A DNA stretch of 64,000 nt, taken from assembly GCA_024195265.1 (NCBI GenBank), contig JAJLRJ010000014.1:16992459-17056458 (forward strand), read 5' to 3'. Made by a program: the position numbers and the translations under genes. The notes under the pieces are model-generated. The model searched no databases, was not told where the DNA came from, and saw only the letters and a program-made list of their open reading frames with translations. Numbering within the stretch: the first letter of the stretch is position 1; each line of letters starts with the position of its first letter. Of the stretch, positions 45,897 to 57,181 are shown one piece after another. This stretch comes from Dendrophyllia cribrosa (Eukaryota > Cnidaria > Anthozoa > Scleractinia > Dendrophylliidae).

Positions 45897-46075
45897 ATTA
45901 GGTAAATTAGCCACCGGAAGAAGATTCAAAAGGTGACCTTTTGGGCGCTAGCCCTTCGTTATTCGTATTCCATTCCATTTGTGAAATGCCAGCCCTTTGT
46001 GATTCACTCTGACAAAGGGCTAGCGCTCGAAACGTCAGCTTTTGAACATTTTCAAGGTGGCCAATTTACCTTAGC
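45897..46075. mobile_element. Miniature inverted Penelope ends with hammerhead-like motif
   Basis: The right half has 'aaagggctagcgctcgaaac', 'gtcagctttt' and 'gtggccaatttacctta', matching the Penelope ends at 12.4 and 15.5 kb. The left half is a diverged reverse complement starting 'taggtaaattagccacc'. No coding sequence lies between. It looks like two solo element ends in inverted orientation. Confidence 0.6.
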
Positions 46076-46082
46076 CCGGCCT

Positions 46083-46674
46083 TAGCCCTATTTTGCCTGG
46101 GCTTTTTTTGAGTTCCTGAGCCTGCCCCCCCCCCCCCCCCCCCCCCCCACCATCGTAAATTCAAGAACATTAAGGCTATGACAATGAAACCAAGAGGGTA
46201 CATAGTACGTCTAAAACTATCTCCTTTGTGGTCCGCACAATGGAACGATGACGTCATGACTAGTTATTAGGTAATTAGTAATACGGCCGCCATCTTGGAT
46301 CCGCCATCTTGGCTTTCTGAAATTTTTCAAAACTTCTTAAAAACCGTCCAAATTGACTCAAAATTAATCAGAATCAATAAATAAACGCTAAATGGCGTAA
46401 AAATGTAAAAGTTTTACCAATAAACATTGTTTTTCTTTATTCAAAGGTTAAAATATGCAGTTTTCAAAAAAACATGGCTGTCAAAATCTTGTTGCCATGG
46501 AAAAATCAAGTCACGTGATCAATAAAATGTCATATCAAATTGTTGCCAGATCAATTTTGGGAAAAGTCACAAAGTTTAATGGGTTGGAATGTATATTAAA
46601 GAAGTTATGAATGTTGAAAGTTAGCGCGGGCACTTTGTTCCCCCTCCCCCCACCCCCCAGGCAAAATAGGGTTA
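46083..46674. mobile_element. 'ccctattttgcctggg' inverted-end element
   Basis: 'agccctattttgcctggg' at the left and 'ccaggcaaaatagggtta' at the right are inverted. The interior holds a poly-C tract (46125-46148) and 'gccgccatcttgg' motifs. It is non-coding. Confidence 0.5.
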
Positions 46675-47095
46675 GTTTTTAACTCAGTTGATAAAAAAAT
46701 CGTGTCTACCTTTTTGATATTCAAAACGTGATGGCATTTATTGATATGTTTTTGTTTTATTACTATTACTATGCAGGATGCAAGGAAACTATAAATGCCA
46801 GAATAAAGCAAGGAAGAAAGAAAGAAAGATAACGAACTTAAACAAAGAAAGAGGTAGAGAAAATAGTTTTACTTTAAGCGCAGCTCAAACATTACCTTAA
46901 TTTATTTATTTTTATTTTTTTTATCACACCAAGTTCGAACTCAATTTTCTTAGTTCAGTGGATATACAGTGCAATACATTTATAAACTTCGCCGCGCGGT
47001 TTAACGAACAAATTCCAATACCAAATGATAAATGCTAGAACATAGAGAATGAAACCTCGAAATTGAATACATAATTATAACTGCATTGTTTCATC
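46675..47095. other. Intergenic, no gene recognised
   Basis: AT-rich DNA with a short GAAA-repeat run near 46813-46829. No supported exon. Confidence 0.4.
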
Positions 47096-47102
47096 ATCGT
47101 CA

Positions 47103-47143
<41 letters not shown>

Positions 47144-47180
47144 ATCATCATCATCATCTTTATTTAAAAACACGGTAAAT
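47096..47180 (-). mobile_element. LINE/SINE 3' tail with ATC/CGT microsatellite
   Basis: An ATC/GTC-rich microsatellite abuts 'atctttatttaaaaacacgg', the same segment that follows the GATA array at 10115. It reads on the minus strand as an element 3' end plus variable tail. Confidence 0.55.
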
Positions 47181-47999
47181 AACAGAAAAAACTATAGATA
47201 TATCCAGGGAACAGTGAGGCAATTTTAACTTTAAGGATTGATGTTAAAGTAGAATCACAAAATAATTCTCAATGTTATAACATTTCACCGTCTTACAATG
47301 TCGGCTACCAGTGTGTGGTCAGCAAGGACGTTAAAATCGAGGCGAATAGGCAAAAAGTTGTTTCACAGTTTTCATCACATGTACCTGAAAGTAGATAACA
47401 CTCATTTTTCAAGTAAAAATATCAGGCCATTTACTGTCCTCAAGCATACCTATGGCTGTAAAAACAAAAACGTCCAAAGAATGCGTTGTGCTTGAGAATT
47501 ACCTGGAATAAACCAAACAAATAAACGTGCATGACCTTCGGCGACACATGTACGCGTTGCGGACCTATTTTTCTAACTTTTCCCCCAAACAATAAACAGA
47601 AAACGTCAATAAGGAAATCATTTATGGAAATCATTTATGGACCAATTTATTCGTGAAAATCTTACTCCGTGTTCAAAAGCCGTCAGGGCATGCAATTCAA
47701 CGTGGTTTGTCAGTTTCCACTGAAGGTTTTTAGTAGTGTAAATACTAGGCCTTTTTCAAGGACTTTACAGTTAAAACAACTCCCCGTTCTTGCGGCTCTT
47801 TTTCAGTTTGCAGTAGATCGGGGGGGTCATTTCGTTTCTGTCTCACGTACGTTTGGCAGTTTATCAGCTTTCCCTGTTAGGAATTTTGGCTATAATTGAT
47901 TAACGATCAGCAATAGTCTTCATTGACTTTCTGCGGTTAAACGTTCTGCATTTTGCGTTTATGTACGTTTTTTATATCTGTGTTGCACTGTAACAGTAC
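47181..47999. other. Intergenic, no gene recognised
   Basis: Several frames of 60-76 codons are present, none with a recognisable motif or good splice sites. Confidence 0.4.
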
Positions 48000-48851
48000 T
48001 TAAGGTGTTTCGATACAGTTTTCTGGAGACCATACGTTCATTTTTCAATCGGCTTTTAAGCGGTCTTCTCCAAGTCAGATCAACGTCAAATTTTCACCAC
48101 TAGATGATTTTGAATTGCAAATTGGTAAGGTGTATTTTCTGGTAAAATTGATATAACCATGACGACGATAAACAAACTTCGAAATCAGTAAAAGTGAAAT
48201 TTTGCGCGTTTAAGATATCGCATTGTAAATTCCACATAGACATCTTAAAATACGGTGTATGGCATATAAATTTTGCAAGAATGAAAAACATTCTGTATGT
48301 TTGACTTCAAATATATCGAAATAACATTTTAAGCCTTACTCTTTATATACTGCTAATAAATTGACCGAGAGATTAACACCGGTTTTGTGAAATTACTTCA
48401 AGATAGTGTCTAAAGAAAGCAAATAAAACTTTTATGGCGTGCAAACACAATGTCAAGCTACATTTTGACACTATCTTAAAGTAATTTCTCAAAACCAGTT
48501 TTAATCTCTCGGTTCGTTTATCACTACTATGCAAAGACTAAGGGTTGAAATGTTATTATGATCTATTTGAAATCAAACATACAGATGTTTTTTATTCTTG
48601 CAAAATTTATTTGCCATATATATATACCATATTTTAAGATGTCTATGTGGGATTTCAAGCGAAATCTTAAACGCGCAAAATTTCACTTTTACTGATTTTG
48701 ATGTTTATTGTTTATCGTCGTCATGGTAATATCGATTTTACCAGAAAATACATCTTACCATGCAAAACTTGTTACTGGTGAAAATTTCACGTTGATCTGA
48801 TTTGGAGACGATCGCTTTAAAGCCGATTGAAAAATGTAGGTATGGCCTTAA
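48000..48851. mobile_element. TTAAGG foldback element, ~850 bases
   Basis: TTAAGGTGTTTCGATAC at the left and 'gtatggccttaa' at the right. Long diverged arms pair through 'cattttttcaatcgg', 'cttaaacgcgcaaaatttca' and 'gtcaaaatg'-type segments with a centre near 48430. TTAA bounds both sides. Non-coding. Confidence 0.65.
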
Positions 48852-49283
48852 AGGCAATTAATACGGTACAAAGTTTGCTTCAAACAGACGTTTTTTTACA
48901 AAGCAAAGTGCCAAAATCGTAGGTATTTCTGATCGATTTACGATTGTTTGAAAATATAGAAATTAGTGTTCCCAAATCCACGAGAAAATCTTGTATTTTA
49001 TCTATTGTAGCAGTCAAAAGAAATTTGTACCGTGAAAATTTGCCGTAGATAAAGTTTTGAAGGACAGAAACAAATACTCTATTTATAGCTCAGAAAACAA
49101 CTAGTCAAACCTTTTGCTTTTGGAAAATTTAAGTTGTAACTATTCAGTACAATTCTTTCAGTCAATAACTTTTCACCGATTTCTGAAAATTTGATTTCGT
49201 TGTCATTTGCTTATTAGAAAAAATATTTTACTCAATTTATTCAAATATTTTTCTATGCTAAATTCTGTTCAAATTTCTAAAAT

Positions 49284-49630
49284 TTTCCCGCCAAAAGACT
49301 TAGAAAAAATACGGGCGCCCAAAATACGCATGCGCCGTTTTTTTTAAAAAAATTTTTTGCAATGCTACTTTTCAAATATTCATTGATATTATATTTATTA
49401 ACATATATGCAATGTTTTTATTTTTCAAATATTCACTAATACTGTATTTAATAAATAATTAGAAGTCAACAACAATAAACAAGTTCTCAGTTTCATTGTA
49501 TTCTTTATTCTCTCTTTCTTCATTTATATTGTCAATGCTTAATTAATTAAGTAAAAATCATTTAACTGATTAAAAGGTGTAACAATTTTTCTTCCTATAT
49601 ATACTAAGTCTTTTGGCGGGAAAATTTGGA
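49284..49630. mobile_element. 'ttttcccgccaaaagactta' inverted-end element
   Basis: 'attttcccgccaaaagactt' at the left and 'aagtcttttggcgggaaaat' at the right are perfect inverted copies around an AT-rich, A/T-tract interior. No coding sequence. Confidence 0.6.
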
Positions 49631-49984
49631 GAAATTTGCACAGCGTTTCCCCTGGTAACAATTTTGGCAAAAAATTTTCAAGGAATACAACTTAAAATTT
49701 AAACCCGCCAAAAAAGTATACAACACCTCGCGATTCAACGCTGGTTTTCACAAACGGCACAAAAAGAAACATACTTGTTCTTCTCATGTTGTCGTCATTA
49801 GGAATTAATGCGAAATAAACATAATCACAAGAAAAATGACCAAGTGCTTATGCTTATGCCGTTTAAATTCCTACGAAGACAGCATAAGAAGAACAAGTGT
49901 GTTCATTCTTCATATGTTTGTGCTATTATTTCTGTCGCCAGTGAAAACCAGCCTTAAATCTTTAAAATTCTTGTACGAGACAGT

Positions 49985-50134
49985 GTATAGACCCTTTTAA
50001 TAATTACCACGATGCATCATTTTCCGCTAATGACGTCAAACATATTCTTTTGAATTCTCTTGCAATTCAAAAGAATATGTTTGACGTCATTAGCGGAAAA
50101 TGATGCATCGTGGTATTTATTAAAAGTGTCTATA
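49985..50134. mobile_element. 150-base palindrome, TATAGACCC type
   Basis: 'tatagacccttttaataa' mirrors 'ttattaaaagtgtctata', and pairing continues almost perfectly to the centre through 'gatgcatcattttccgctaa' and 'tgacgtcaaacatattcttt'. It shares the TATAGAC start with 42299-42480. Confidence 0.8.
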
Positions 50135-50390
50135 CATGAAGGATATTAAAAGAAACATGGCAACCTATTAAAAGAATTCGTGAAAATTGTTTGTATACTT
50201 GATAAAACGTTTTGGATAACGAAAATTTAAGTTCTCTTAATTTATATTTAATTTGATTTCAATCGATACTGGACATTCTTCGATTTTTCATAGCTTGCCA
50301 TATTGCTTTTAATAACAAGACCTTTAACTGTTGGCCAGTTTCCTTTGTAGCACAGAAAATACGTAGACTAAGCACCAAAATGACTTTTTA

Positions 50391-50835
50391 CTAAGTTTGG
50401 AGCAAGTAAAATAATTTAGAACATTCAACAGACAATTGCTTGGCTCCATTTTTGTTGTGCACGAGCCCAATTTAACAAAAATCTTTTATTAAAAATTGCC
50501 GTTGCTAAGTTTGGAGCAAGAGAAATAATTTGGAACATTCAACAGACAATTGCTTGGCTCCATTTTCTTCCTAGAAATCTTGTTGTGCACGAGCCCAATT
50601 TAAGAAAAATCTTTTATTAAAAATTGCCGTTGCTAAGTTTGGAGCAAGTGAAATAATTTAGAGTATTCAACAAACAATTGCTGGACTCGCATTTTCTTAG
50701 TATGGATTAGTTAACTGTACACGAGCGCAAAGTTTGGAGCAAGTCGTAATTTAGAACCTTCAGCAGATAGTTCCTTGGCTTCAATTTTGTCCTAGATATC
50801 TTATTGTGCATAACCAATTTATCAAAATCAAAATC
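50391..50835 (+). repeat. Four tandem units of about 120 bases
   Basis: Units start 'aagtttggagcaagt' at about 50393, 50512, 50634 and 50729. Each continues with 'ttcaacagacaattgcttgg' and a 'gcacgagcccaattta' block with varying completeness. A partial copy of the same sequence is at 55380-55570. Confidence 0.7.
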
Positions 50836-51111
50836 AAACTAAAATGTTTCATTCTGTGCTACATCGAATGCCAACAGAAAATTAACGTCTTTTCCTCCAC
50901 TTATAAACATAATTTAAGAGAGCCCGTTTATAATACCCAATGTCTGGTTTTACCCTTAACACGTTTCTTTTTGTCAATTACAAATTATTATAGAAAAAAT
51001 ACAACTGGCCTGAATCAAATCAAGGGGTTATACAGACCATGATAATAATAAACGGAATCAAAGTATAGATATAATTCGTCTTTTTATAATCGGATCTGTA
51101 TCTCTAGTCCA

Positions 51112-51288
51112 AATAGCCCATTTCCGAGTTGCTCTTAGCCTCCTTTTCAAACCGAGGCCAAGTGCAAAACAATTCATATGGATATAAGTTTTATTTGCAT
51201 GTTAAACAAAACTTATATCCATATGAATGGTTTTGCACTAGGCCTCGGTTTGAAAAGGAGGCTAAGAGCAACACGGAAATGGGCTATT
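51112..51288. mobile_element. AATAGCCCATTTCCGAG palindrome, copy 1
   Basis: A 177-base near-perfect palindrome: 'aatagcccatttccgagttg' is mirrored at the right end, with 'gcctccttttcaaaccgagg' and 'acttatatccatatgaa' as inner stems. A second copy is at 62530-62706. Confidence 0.8.
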
Positions 51289-51625
51289 CTGCAAGTGAAT
51301 GTTTAACATAATATCCGGCAGCATCAAAACAACAGAAAAATTTCCTGTAGACTTAATAAACAATTCACAATCTCATAAGTTAACGCCAAATTATTCTTTT
51401 TAAGAAATTTTGCGACTGAATTATTAGTTTGCTCAGTATTTTAATTTAGTGTGTCGAACTTGTTCAAACAGACAGTTCACAAATTGAGATCATAGGAAAA
51501 GATGTGCCAGCAGTTTTCAGATTTAGATTCCATTTAATTTTGCAAAACATCTTGCTAATATGGTTTGAAAATGACTATGAAAGATAAACGATATTCAAAA
51601 ACCCGAAACATCTTTTTCTGAGAAT

Positions 51626-53277
51626 TTAAGGTGGCCCGCGGCTATTTAATGGCGCGGAGGCTCCCTTTTATAAATCGAATTTTCGGCATGTAAGCGTTAA
51701 CCGATTTTTGTGAGTTTTGGTAGGGCGATAAAGGAGTCTTCAAATTATACAGAACTTTAAATTTTAGTGCAGATAAGATAAACGATTAAAAGTTACAAGC
51801 GTTTTTAGAAAATCCCGTTTTTTAAGAAAACGCGGGTATTTTCATAAAACCACAATTTTTTTCTATAAGCTAAGCTCAATACGTTCCAAGACTTCAAGCT
51901 TTACTGTGAGCAATTTTCCACAAAATCGGCTGGACAGAAATTACTGCACAGTCGAATGCTGAATTTAAGCTTTCAAATGTTATGCTTGCGTATTTGCCTC
52001 AGCTGTTGCAAGAACGCTAAAATAAGGCTACAATCGCACCCTATTACTTGAAAGATTGATTCAACCGAAAAAAAATTAACTTTGCTGAATAACCGGATAA
52101 GATCGGAAGCTCCCAGCAAAAACTATAAGCAAAGAAAGAACAAGATGTTTATAGTGCATAATTTATGAATTTTAAGAAATTCAAGTTTGTTCGACTCGTG
52201 AAAAAACTACCGATTTGTTTTCTAGTATTTTTAAGTATGATAACATTCAGTATATGTACAAACGGCCTTACCTAGTTTCATGTGTATAGTCTCGATGAAA
52301 CTCGGCGAATTTGGGTCGTCAAGTTTGCTACTTCACGTCTTCCATTTTCTAAATGCCTTGAAAACCCCTCCTGTTTCGTAAATTATTCAAAGTTGCCGCA
52401 TTCTCGGCGATTATTTGCCACTTGGGAAACCGTTCATTGTTAATACAATAGGCCATTTGCACGATGGCGTCATTTTTTACTGCAATCGTGCAAATGGCCT
52501 ATTGTATTAACGATGATCGGTGATTCCCAAACGAAACACGAGGGGTTTTCAAAGCATTTAGAAAATGGAAGACGTGAAGTAGCAAACTTGACGACCCAAA
52601 TTCGTCGAGTTTCGTCGAGACTATACACATGAAACTAGGTAAGGCCGTTTATACATATACTGAATGTTATCATACTTAAAAATACCAGAAAACAAATCGG
52701 TAGTTTTTTCACGAGTCGAACAAACTTGAATTTCTTGAAATGCATAAATTATGCACTATAAACATCTTGTTCTTTCTTTGCTTATAGTTGGGAGCTTCCG
52801 ATCTTTTCCGGTTATTCAGCAAAGTTTTCGGTTGCATCAAGCTTTCAAGTAATAGGATGCGATTGTAGCCTTATTTTAGCGTTCTTGCAACAGCTGAGGC
52901 AAATACGCAAGCAAAACATTTGGAAGCTTAAATTCGGCAGCATTCGACTGTATAGTAATTTCTGTCCAGCCGATTCAGTTGTGGAAAATTGCACACAGTA
53001 AAGCTTGAAGTTTGGAACTTATTGAGCTTAATTAGAAAAAAAATCTGTCGTCGTTTTATGAAAATATTCGCGTTTTCTTAAAAAACGGAGTTTTCTAAAA
53101 ACGCTTGTAACTTTTAATCGCTTATCATATATGCACTAAAATTTAAAGTCCTGTATAATTTGAAGACTCTTTTATCGCCCTACCAAAACTTACAAAAATC
53201 GGTTAACGCTTACATGCCGAAAATTCGATTTATAAAAGGGCACCTCCGCGCCATTAAATAGCCGTGGGCCACCTTAA
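51626..53277. mobile_element. 1.65-kb TTAAGGTGGC foldback element
   Basis: TTAAGGTGGCCCGCGGCTAT mirrors the right end 'atagccgtgggccacctta' and TTAA bounds both sides. The arms pair over almost their whole length (about 800 bases each), and the centre (52449-52506) is itself a tight hairpin, 'aataggccatttgcacgatg' with its reverse complement. No coding region. The end motif is shared with 8558-8890. Confidence 0.8.
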
Positions 53278-53526
53278 AATAAATTGAGTTACCAAGCAAA
53301 AAAAAAAAGGTTAACTAAACTGTTAATGATTTTGTTTGAAATGTTTATGCAGTTGACTTCGAAACGTTATCTGTTGTTCTTCCTCCAAGGATAGTTTTTT
53401 GTTTGTATTTTCCTTTGGTCTGTATAACAAGTCTACATTGTAGTTTCTAAAAAGATCTCAGTGTTGACTGACGTTTCGACAACCTGAGCGGAAGTCATCT
53501 TCAGAGCCGTGTCAATTGTAAGCTGT

Positions 53527-54215
53527 CATTAGTCACTTTTGCCATGATGTCATTGGCTGTTGAGACTCAAGTCCGTGATTGGTGCGTTTCAATCTGTGCA
53601 TTGATTCAGTGGTGTTTGTTCTATAAAGTTAGTAGTCCGTACTGTAGGTAGCACATTCAACAGAGTCCTAGTCAATTCTGTGATTAGTGTGTAAATGGTG
53701 TTCAGCCGGCAGTTGCAGCATTTGATCTTGTAACTATTCTTGGTTTTCACATGACGTCATAAAACATAAAAAAATGTAAGTGTACGTCCTACAAAGCTGT
53801 TTTTAACATGGTATGTGGATACCAGTGTTATAATCTTTCACAGAAAGTTTCAGTTTTTAACGATGTTTTTGTCATTAGTCACTTTTGCCATGAGTCAATG
53901 GCTGTTGAGACTCAAGTCCGTGATTGGTGCGTTTCAATCTGTGCATCGATTCAGTGGTGTTTGTTCTAAGTTAGTAGTCCGTACTGTAGGTAGCACATTC
54001 GACAGAGTCCCAGTAAATTCTGTGATTAGTGTGTAAATGGTGTTCAGCCGGCAGTTGCAGCATTTGATCTTGTAACTATTCTTGGTTTTCACATGACGTC
54101 ATAAAACATAAAAAAATTTAAGTGTACGTCCTACAAAGCTGTTTCTAACATGGCATGTGGATACTAGTGTTATAATCTTTCACAAAAAGTTTCAGTTTTT
54201 AATGATGTTTTGCTT
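53527..54215 (+). repeat. Two tandem units of 346 bases
   Basis: The unit 'cattagtcacttttgccatg...' starts at 53527 and again at 53873. The two copies differ by scattered substitutions and small indels (for example 'gatgtcattgg' versus 'gagtcaatgg'). The second copy ends near 54215. Confidence 0.85.
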
Positions 54216-54404
54216 CTGATTTTAAAGGTTTTAAATGTGTCACGCAATTCGTCACGCTATTTCAGATAATCCGTAAAAATAAACAAAATTGAATCACCTG
54301 AAAGTTATTGTTTGCATTATAAGTGTTTATAAGCCGAGTTAATGGAGCTTATAGCAACAATATTTTTTGATTTGAATTTTGGTGTAATTAAGACTTTGAA
54401 TTTT

Positions 54405-54447
54405 TGGCCGCCATGTTTGTGCCCCTGAGTGGGGCACAAAGATGGCC
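54405..54447. repeat. Hairpin GCCGCCATGTTTGTGCCCC
   Basis: A near-perfect inverted repeat: 'ggccgccatgtttgtgcccc' is followed after a short loop by 'ggggcacaaagatggcc'. No RNA family is recognised. The GCCGCCAT motif also occurs in several foldback elements here. Confidence 0.5.
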
Positions 54448-55379
54448 TCTCCATACATTTCATATTAAAAATGTCTAATACTCGTTCGCCTATAACTCAT
54501 GAACGAAATGTTTTTGCGCTTCAACATTTGGCCAATATGTGTAGTTTTAAACTCTCTACAATTCTATAAACATTTTGGAATCGAATTCTATTGTTTAATG
54601 CTTCTGAATTTTGATATGACGTAAGTGAAAACCAAGAATACCGCTCCTTGTCTGTCCCTAGGTTCGTTAGACTTTCTCAATGTCCGTTCTTCGTTTTTTC
54701 GTCGCTCGCTCTCGCGACTTCGTCGCTCTCTCTTCGTCGCTCTCTCATCGCAGTCGACTTGTGTGTAAGTCTATAGGTTCGTCTTTGTCATTTGTTAGTA
54801 GTTGTCGTCAAGTAGTGCATGACTCTGAAGATGACTTCCGTTCAGGTTATCGAAACGTCAGTCATTGTCAACAACAACAGTTGTTTTCAGAACTACACCA
54901 ACCCGGACGATCACACTCGACAGACTATTGATACTCCTGGGTTTAATTAACCATTTACAAGGTCTATATTGGTAATCGAAAACAACGGTACCAGACATCA
55001 GGGCTTTATAAACTAAGCTCCTAAATAAACTTACGATCGACAAGAGAACACAGGCACACAATCTCAGACCAAAAAACTAGCTTATAATTTGTTTTGCATG
55101 GGCGACTGAGAATAATTTTCCGTGGAATAAATAAAAAACAAGTGAAAAATAAAAGCAACTTCTAAAGGCCTTTGTTCTCTTGTCAATCAGTTGATGTAGC
55201 GAACTTGTGAATAATTGTAAGGAGCACTGACAGGACACAACAGACTTTGGTCAAAATGAAAATGAATTGAATAAAATCTACCTTATAAATTAACTGAAAT
55301 AATTTTGAAAAGGAAAATTATTTTATAACAGGCAATTTATTAGATGTGTTCATTTTCATTCTACCGATAGATTGAATTG

Positions 55380-55570
55380 CGCACGAGCCCAATTTATTAA
55401 AATCTTTTTTTAAACGATCGTTTACTGGACTGCACCTGCACTGCACATTCGAGTTAATAGAACTGAAACTTTGTGGGTTATGATATATAAATAAATAAAC
55501 AAACTAAGTTTAGAGAAAGTGAATTTAGAACATTCAACAGACAATTGCTTGGCTCCATTTTTAACACAAT
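55380..55570 (+). repeat. Partial copy of the 120-base repeat family
   Basis: 'gcacgagcccaatttatta' and 'ttcaacagacaattgcttgg' match units of the tandem array at 50391-50835, here as dispersed, incomplete pieces. Confidence 0.5.
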
Positions 55571-56436
55571 TCCAGACTTTGATTACATTGAAAAATGATT
55601 GAATAAATATTTGCCCTTCTAAATTAACTAAAATGGTGTGAAATGCCTCTTGCTTCTGGAAAACTCGCGAATTTGTGGACAAAATACAAACTTTCATTTC
55701 GAGCTTCAAGTTCATACCAAATCGTACTTCGTTTGAAAGTATAAAATTACTAACGAAAATGCGAAAAAAAAATTGAACTAATTTGGCGTGTACTGACAAA
55801 GAAGAAGTTTTCGAAAAACTATCAGTGCCACGTTAATATAAAATAATTTTGTAAAGGAAAGTATTTTATAACAGCCAATGTGACCATGGAAACAAATATT
55901 TGACGCGTTTAAATTTGGAGTTTGCAGTGTCAGTGCCACCTTAAAAATACAAACACCCACCACATCAACTTAAGTTATAACTAACGTTTATACCTACACG
56001 CTAAGCGATCGACCAAACAAATTCGTATTTACTTTTTTAGTGAAGTTTTGCAAGCAATTTTATTACGTTTTGACATTTGTTTGGCATAAAGAAATGTTCA
56101 TGGGAACAAAAAACAAGCCGTAAACTGAATCGTCAAATTATCAACCGTACAAATAAAACGATCGCTCAACGTCTAAATGGTGGCTGAGGTTAAATTAACA
56201 AGTTATTTAACTAAGACCTATGCTTATTTGACGGTTCCCACAATTACCAGCCAGTAGGCGATTCGGCAAAATTAATAAACTTCAATATCCTCCTGGTATT
56301 CAACATGTTCAATTCGCTCTTCCTCTGAATCAAAACATTCAATACTAATACAAACTATTTGCTTATGTTCAGCCACCATTTGTACAAAAAATAAATAATG
56401 AACTAAATAAAGTTCTTATCTTTGATGAGATTCCTC
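55571..56436. other. Intergenic, no gene recognised
   Basis: AT-rich DNA. The 125- and 61-codon minus frames (55422-55799 and 55778-55963) have no recognised motif. Confidence 0.4.
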
Positions 56437-56980
56437 CTATTTTGTCAATTCCAGTTTGTCCCCTTGAATTTTTTCTTCATCCTCCCATTTTCCTGTCGTT
56501 GATACTCTTTCAAGTTCCTGAAAATATAAATGAACGATTGATAAGATAAGGTGTTCAAGGTTGTATTTTAGGTGCATAAGACGTGGTTTTCATCAACAGT
56601 TGATGGTATACGTGCAATGAAAGAATAAACGATTTCTAACAGGAATTTTAAAATAATTTTTCAACATTAGTTTCAAGGCCTTAGCTCCTAAAGTTAAAAG
56701 TATATGCAGCTTGAACAAAATTAACCAGCCAGAGACCTTTATAAAATAAAAACGCAATACCAAAACGCAGAGACGTCGTAAGACGAAGAGAAGCCCAACG
56801 CACGTGTTTACTTCACCAAGCAAAATTTTACACTAATTTACTGAACAACGTAATTTTTTGCGAAGCGACTCTTACCTTCGGTTGGAGTTGTGGGACGGCT
56901 CAGTTTCCTTGGCGGTACGTCTTCCCGGAGTCTTCCAAGTTGCCTCTTGTGCTCCAAAAAGTTTTACAGCTTCCGAGACA
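56437..56980 (-). CDS. Candidate last exons of an unrecognised minus-strand gene
   Basis: At 56517 the strong acceptor 'tttatattttcag' precedes an 81-base open frame, ELERVSTTGKWEDEEKIQGD then KLELTK and TAG. An upstream block at about 56980-56876 ends at GTAAGA and is open in one frame (VSEAVKLFGAQEATWKT...), in a locally CpG-richer stretch. Joining the two by phase would instead read the last exon as NLKEYQRQENGRMKKKFKG..., so either the frame or the pairing is uncertain. No family is recognised. Confidence 0.25.
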
Positions 56981-57181
56981 TCTTTTTACGAACCGACGGC
57001 CTGCTTGATTTACGGCGAGCGCTACGATATTTTCACATGAATATTGATTAGAAACTTGGGCCAATCGCCTGGTGACAAATACGTCAAAGATTTTGGGGTA
57101 AACAAAGTTTGCACGCTTTTCAGTGATGAAAGCGCAAATAAAGAAAGAAAAGCACGTGATAACAAAGTTTGCATATTTTTC

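Larger units (their letters stand above)
53460..54900. mobile_element. Unit bracketed by inverted Penelope-type stem-loop motifs
   Basis: At 53468-53508 (minus) and 54829-54869 (plus) the same motif occurs in opposite orientation: 'actctgaagatgacttccg' followed by 'gaaacgtcagt'. The motif folds as an eight-pair stem (GATGACTT with AGGTTATC) followed by GAAAC and GTC, with ATGACT/AGTCAT as outer stem. Between them lie two tandem 346-base units and unique sequence, with no reverse transcriptase. Confidence 0.5.

Noticed and set aside
47096..47157. Possible CRISPR-like or coding aspartate-rich repeat
   Set aside because: It is a simple trinucleotide microsatellite with no spacer structure, in animal DNA.
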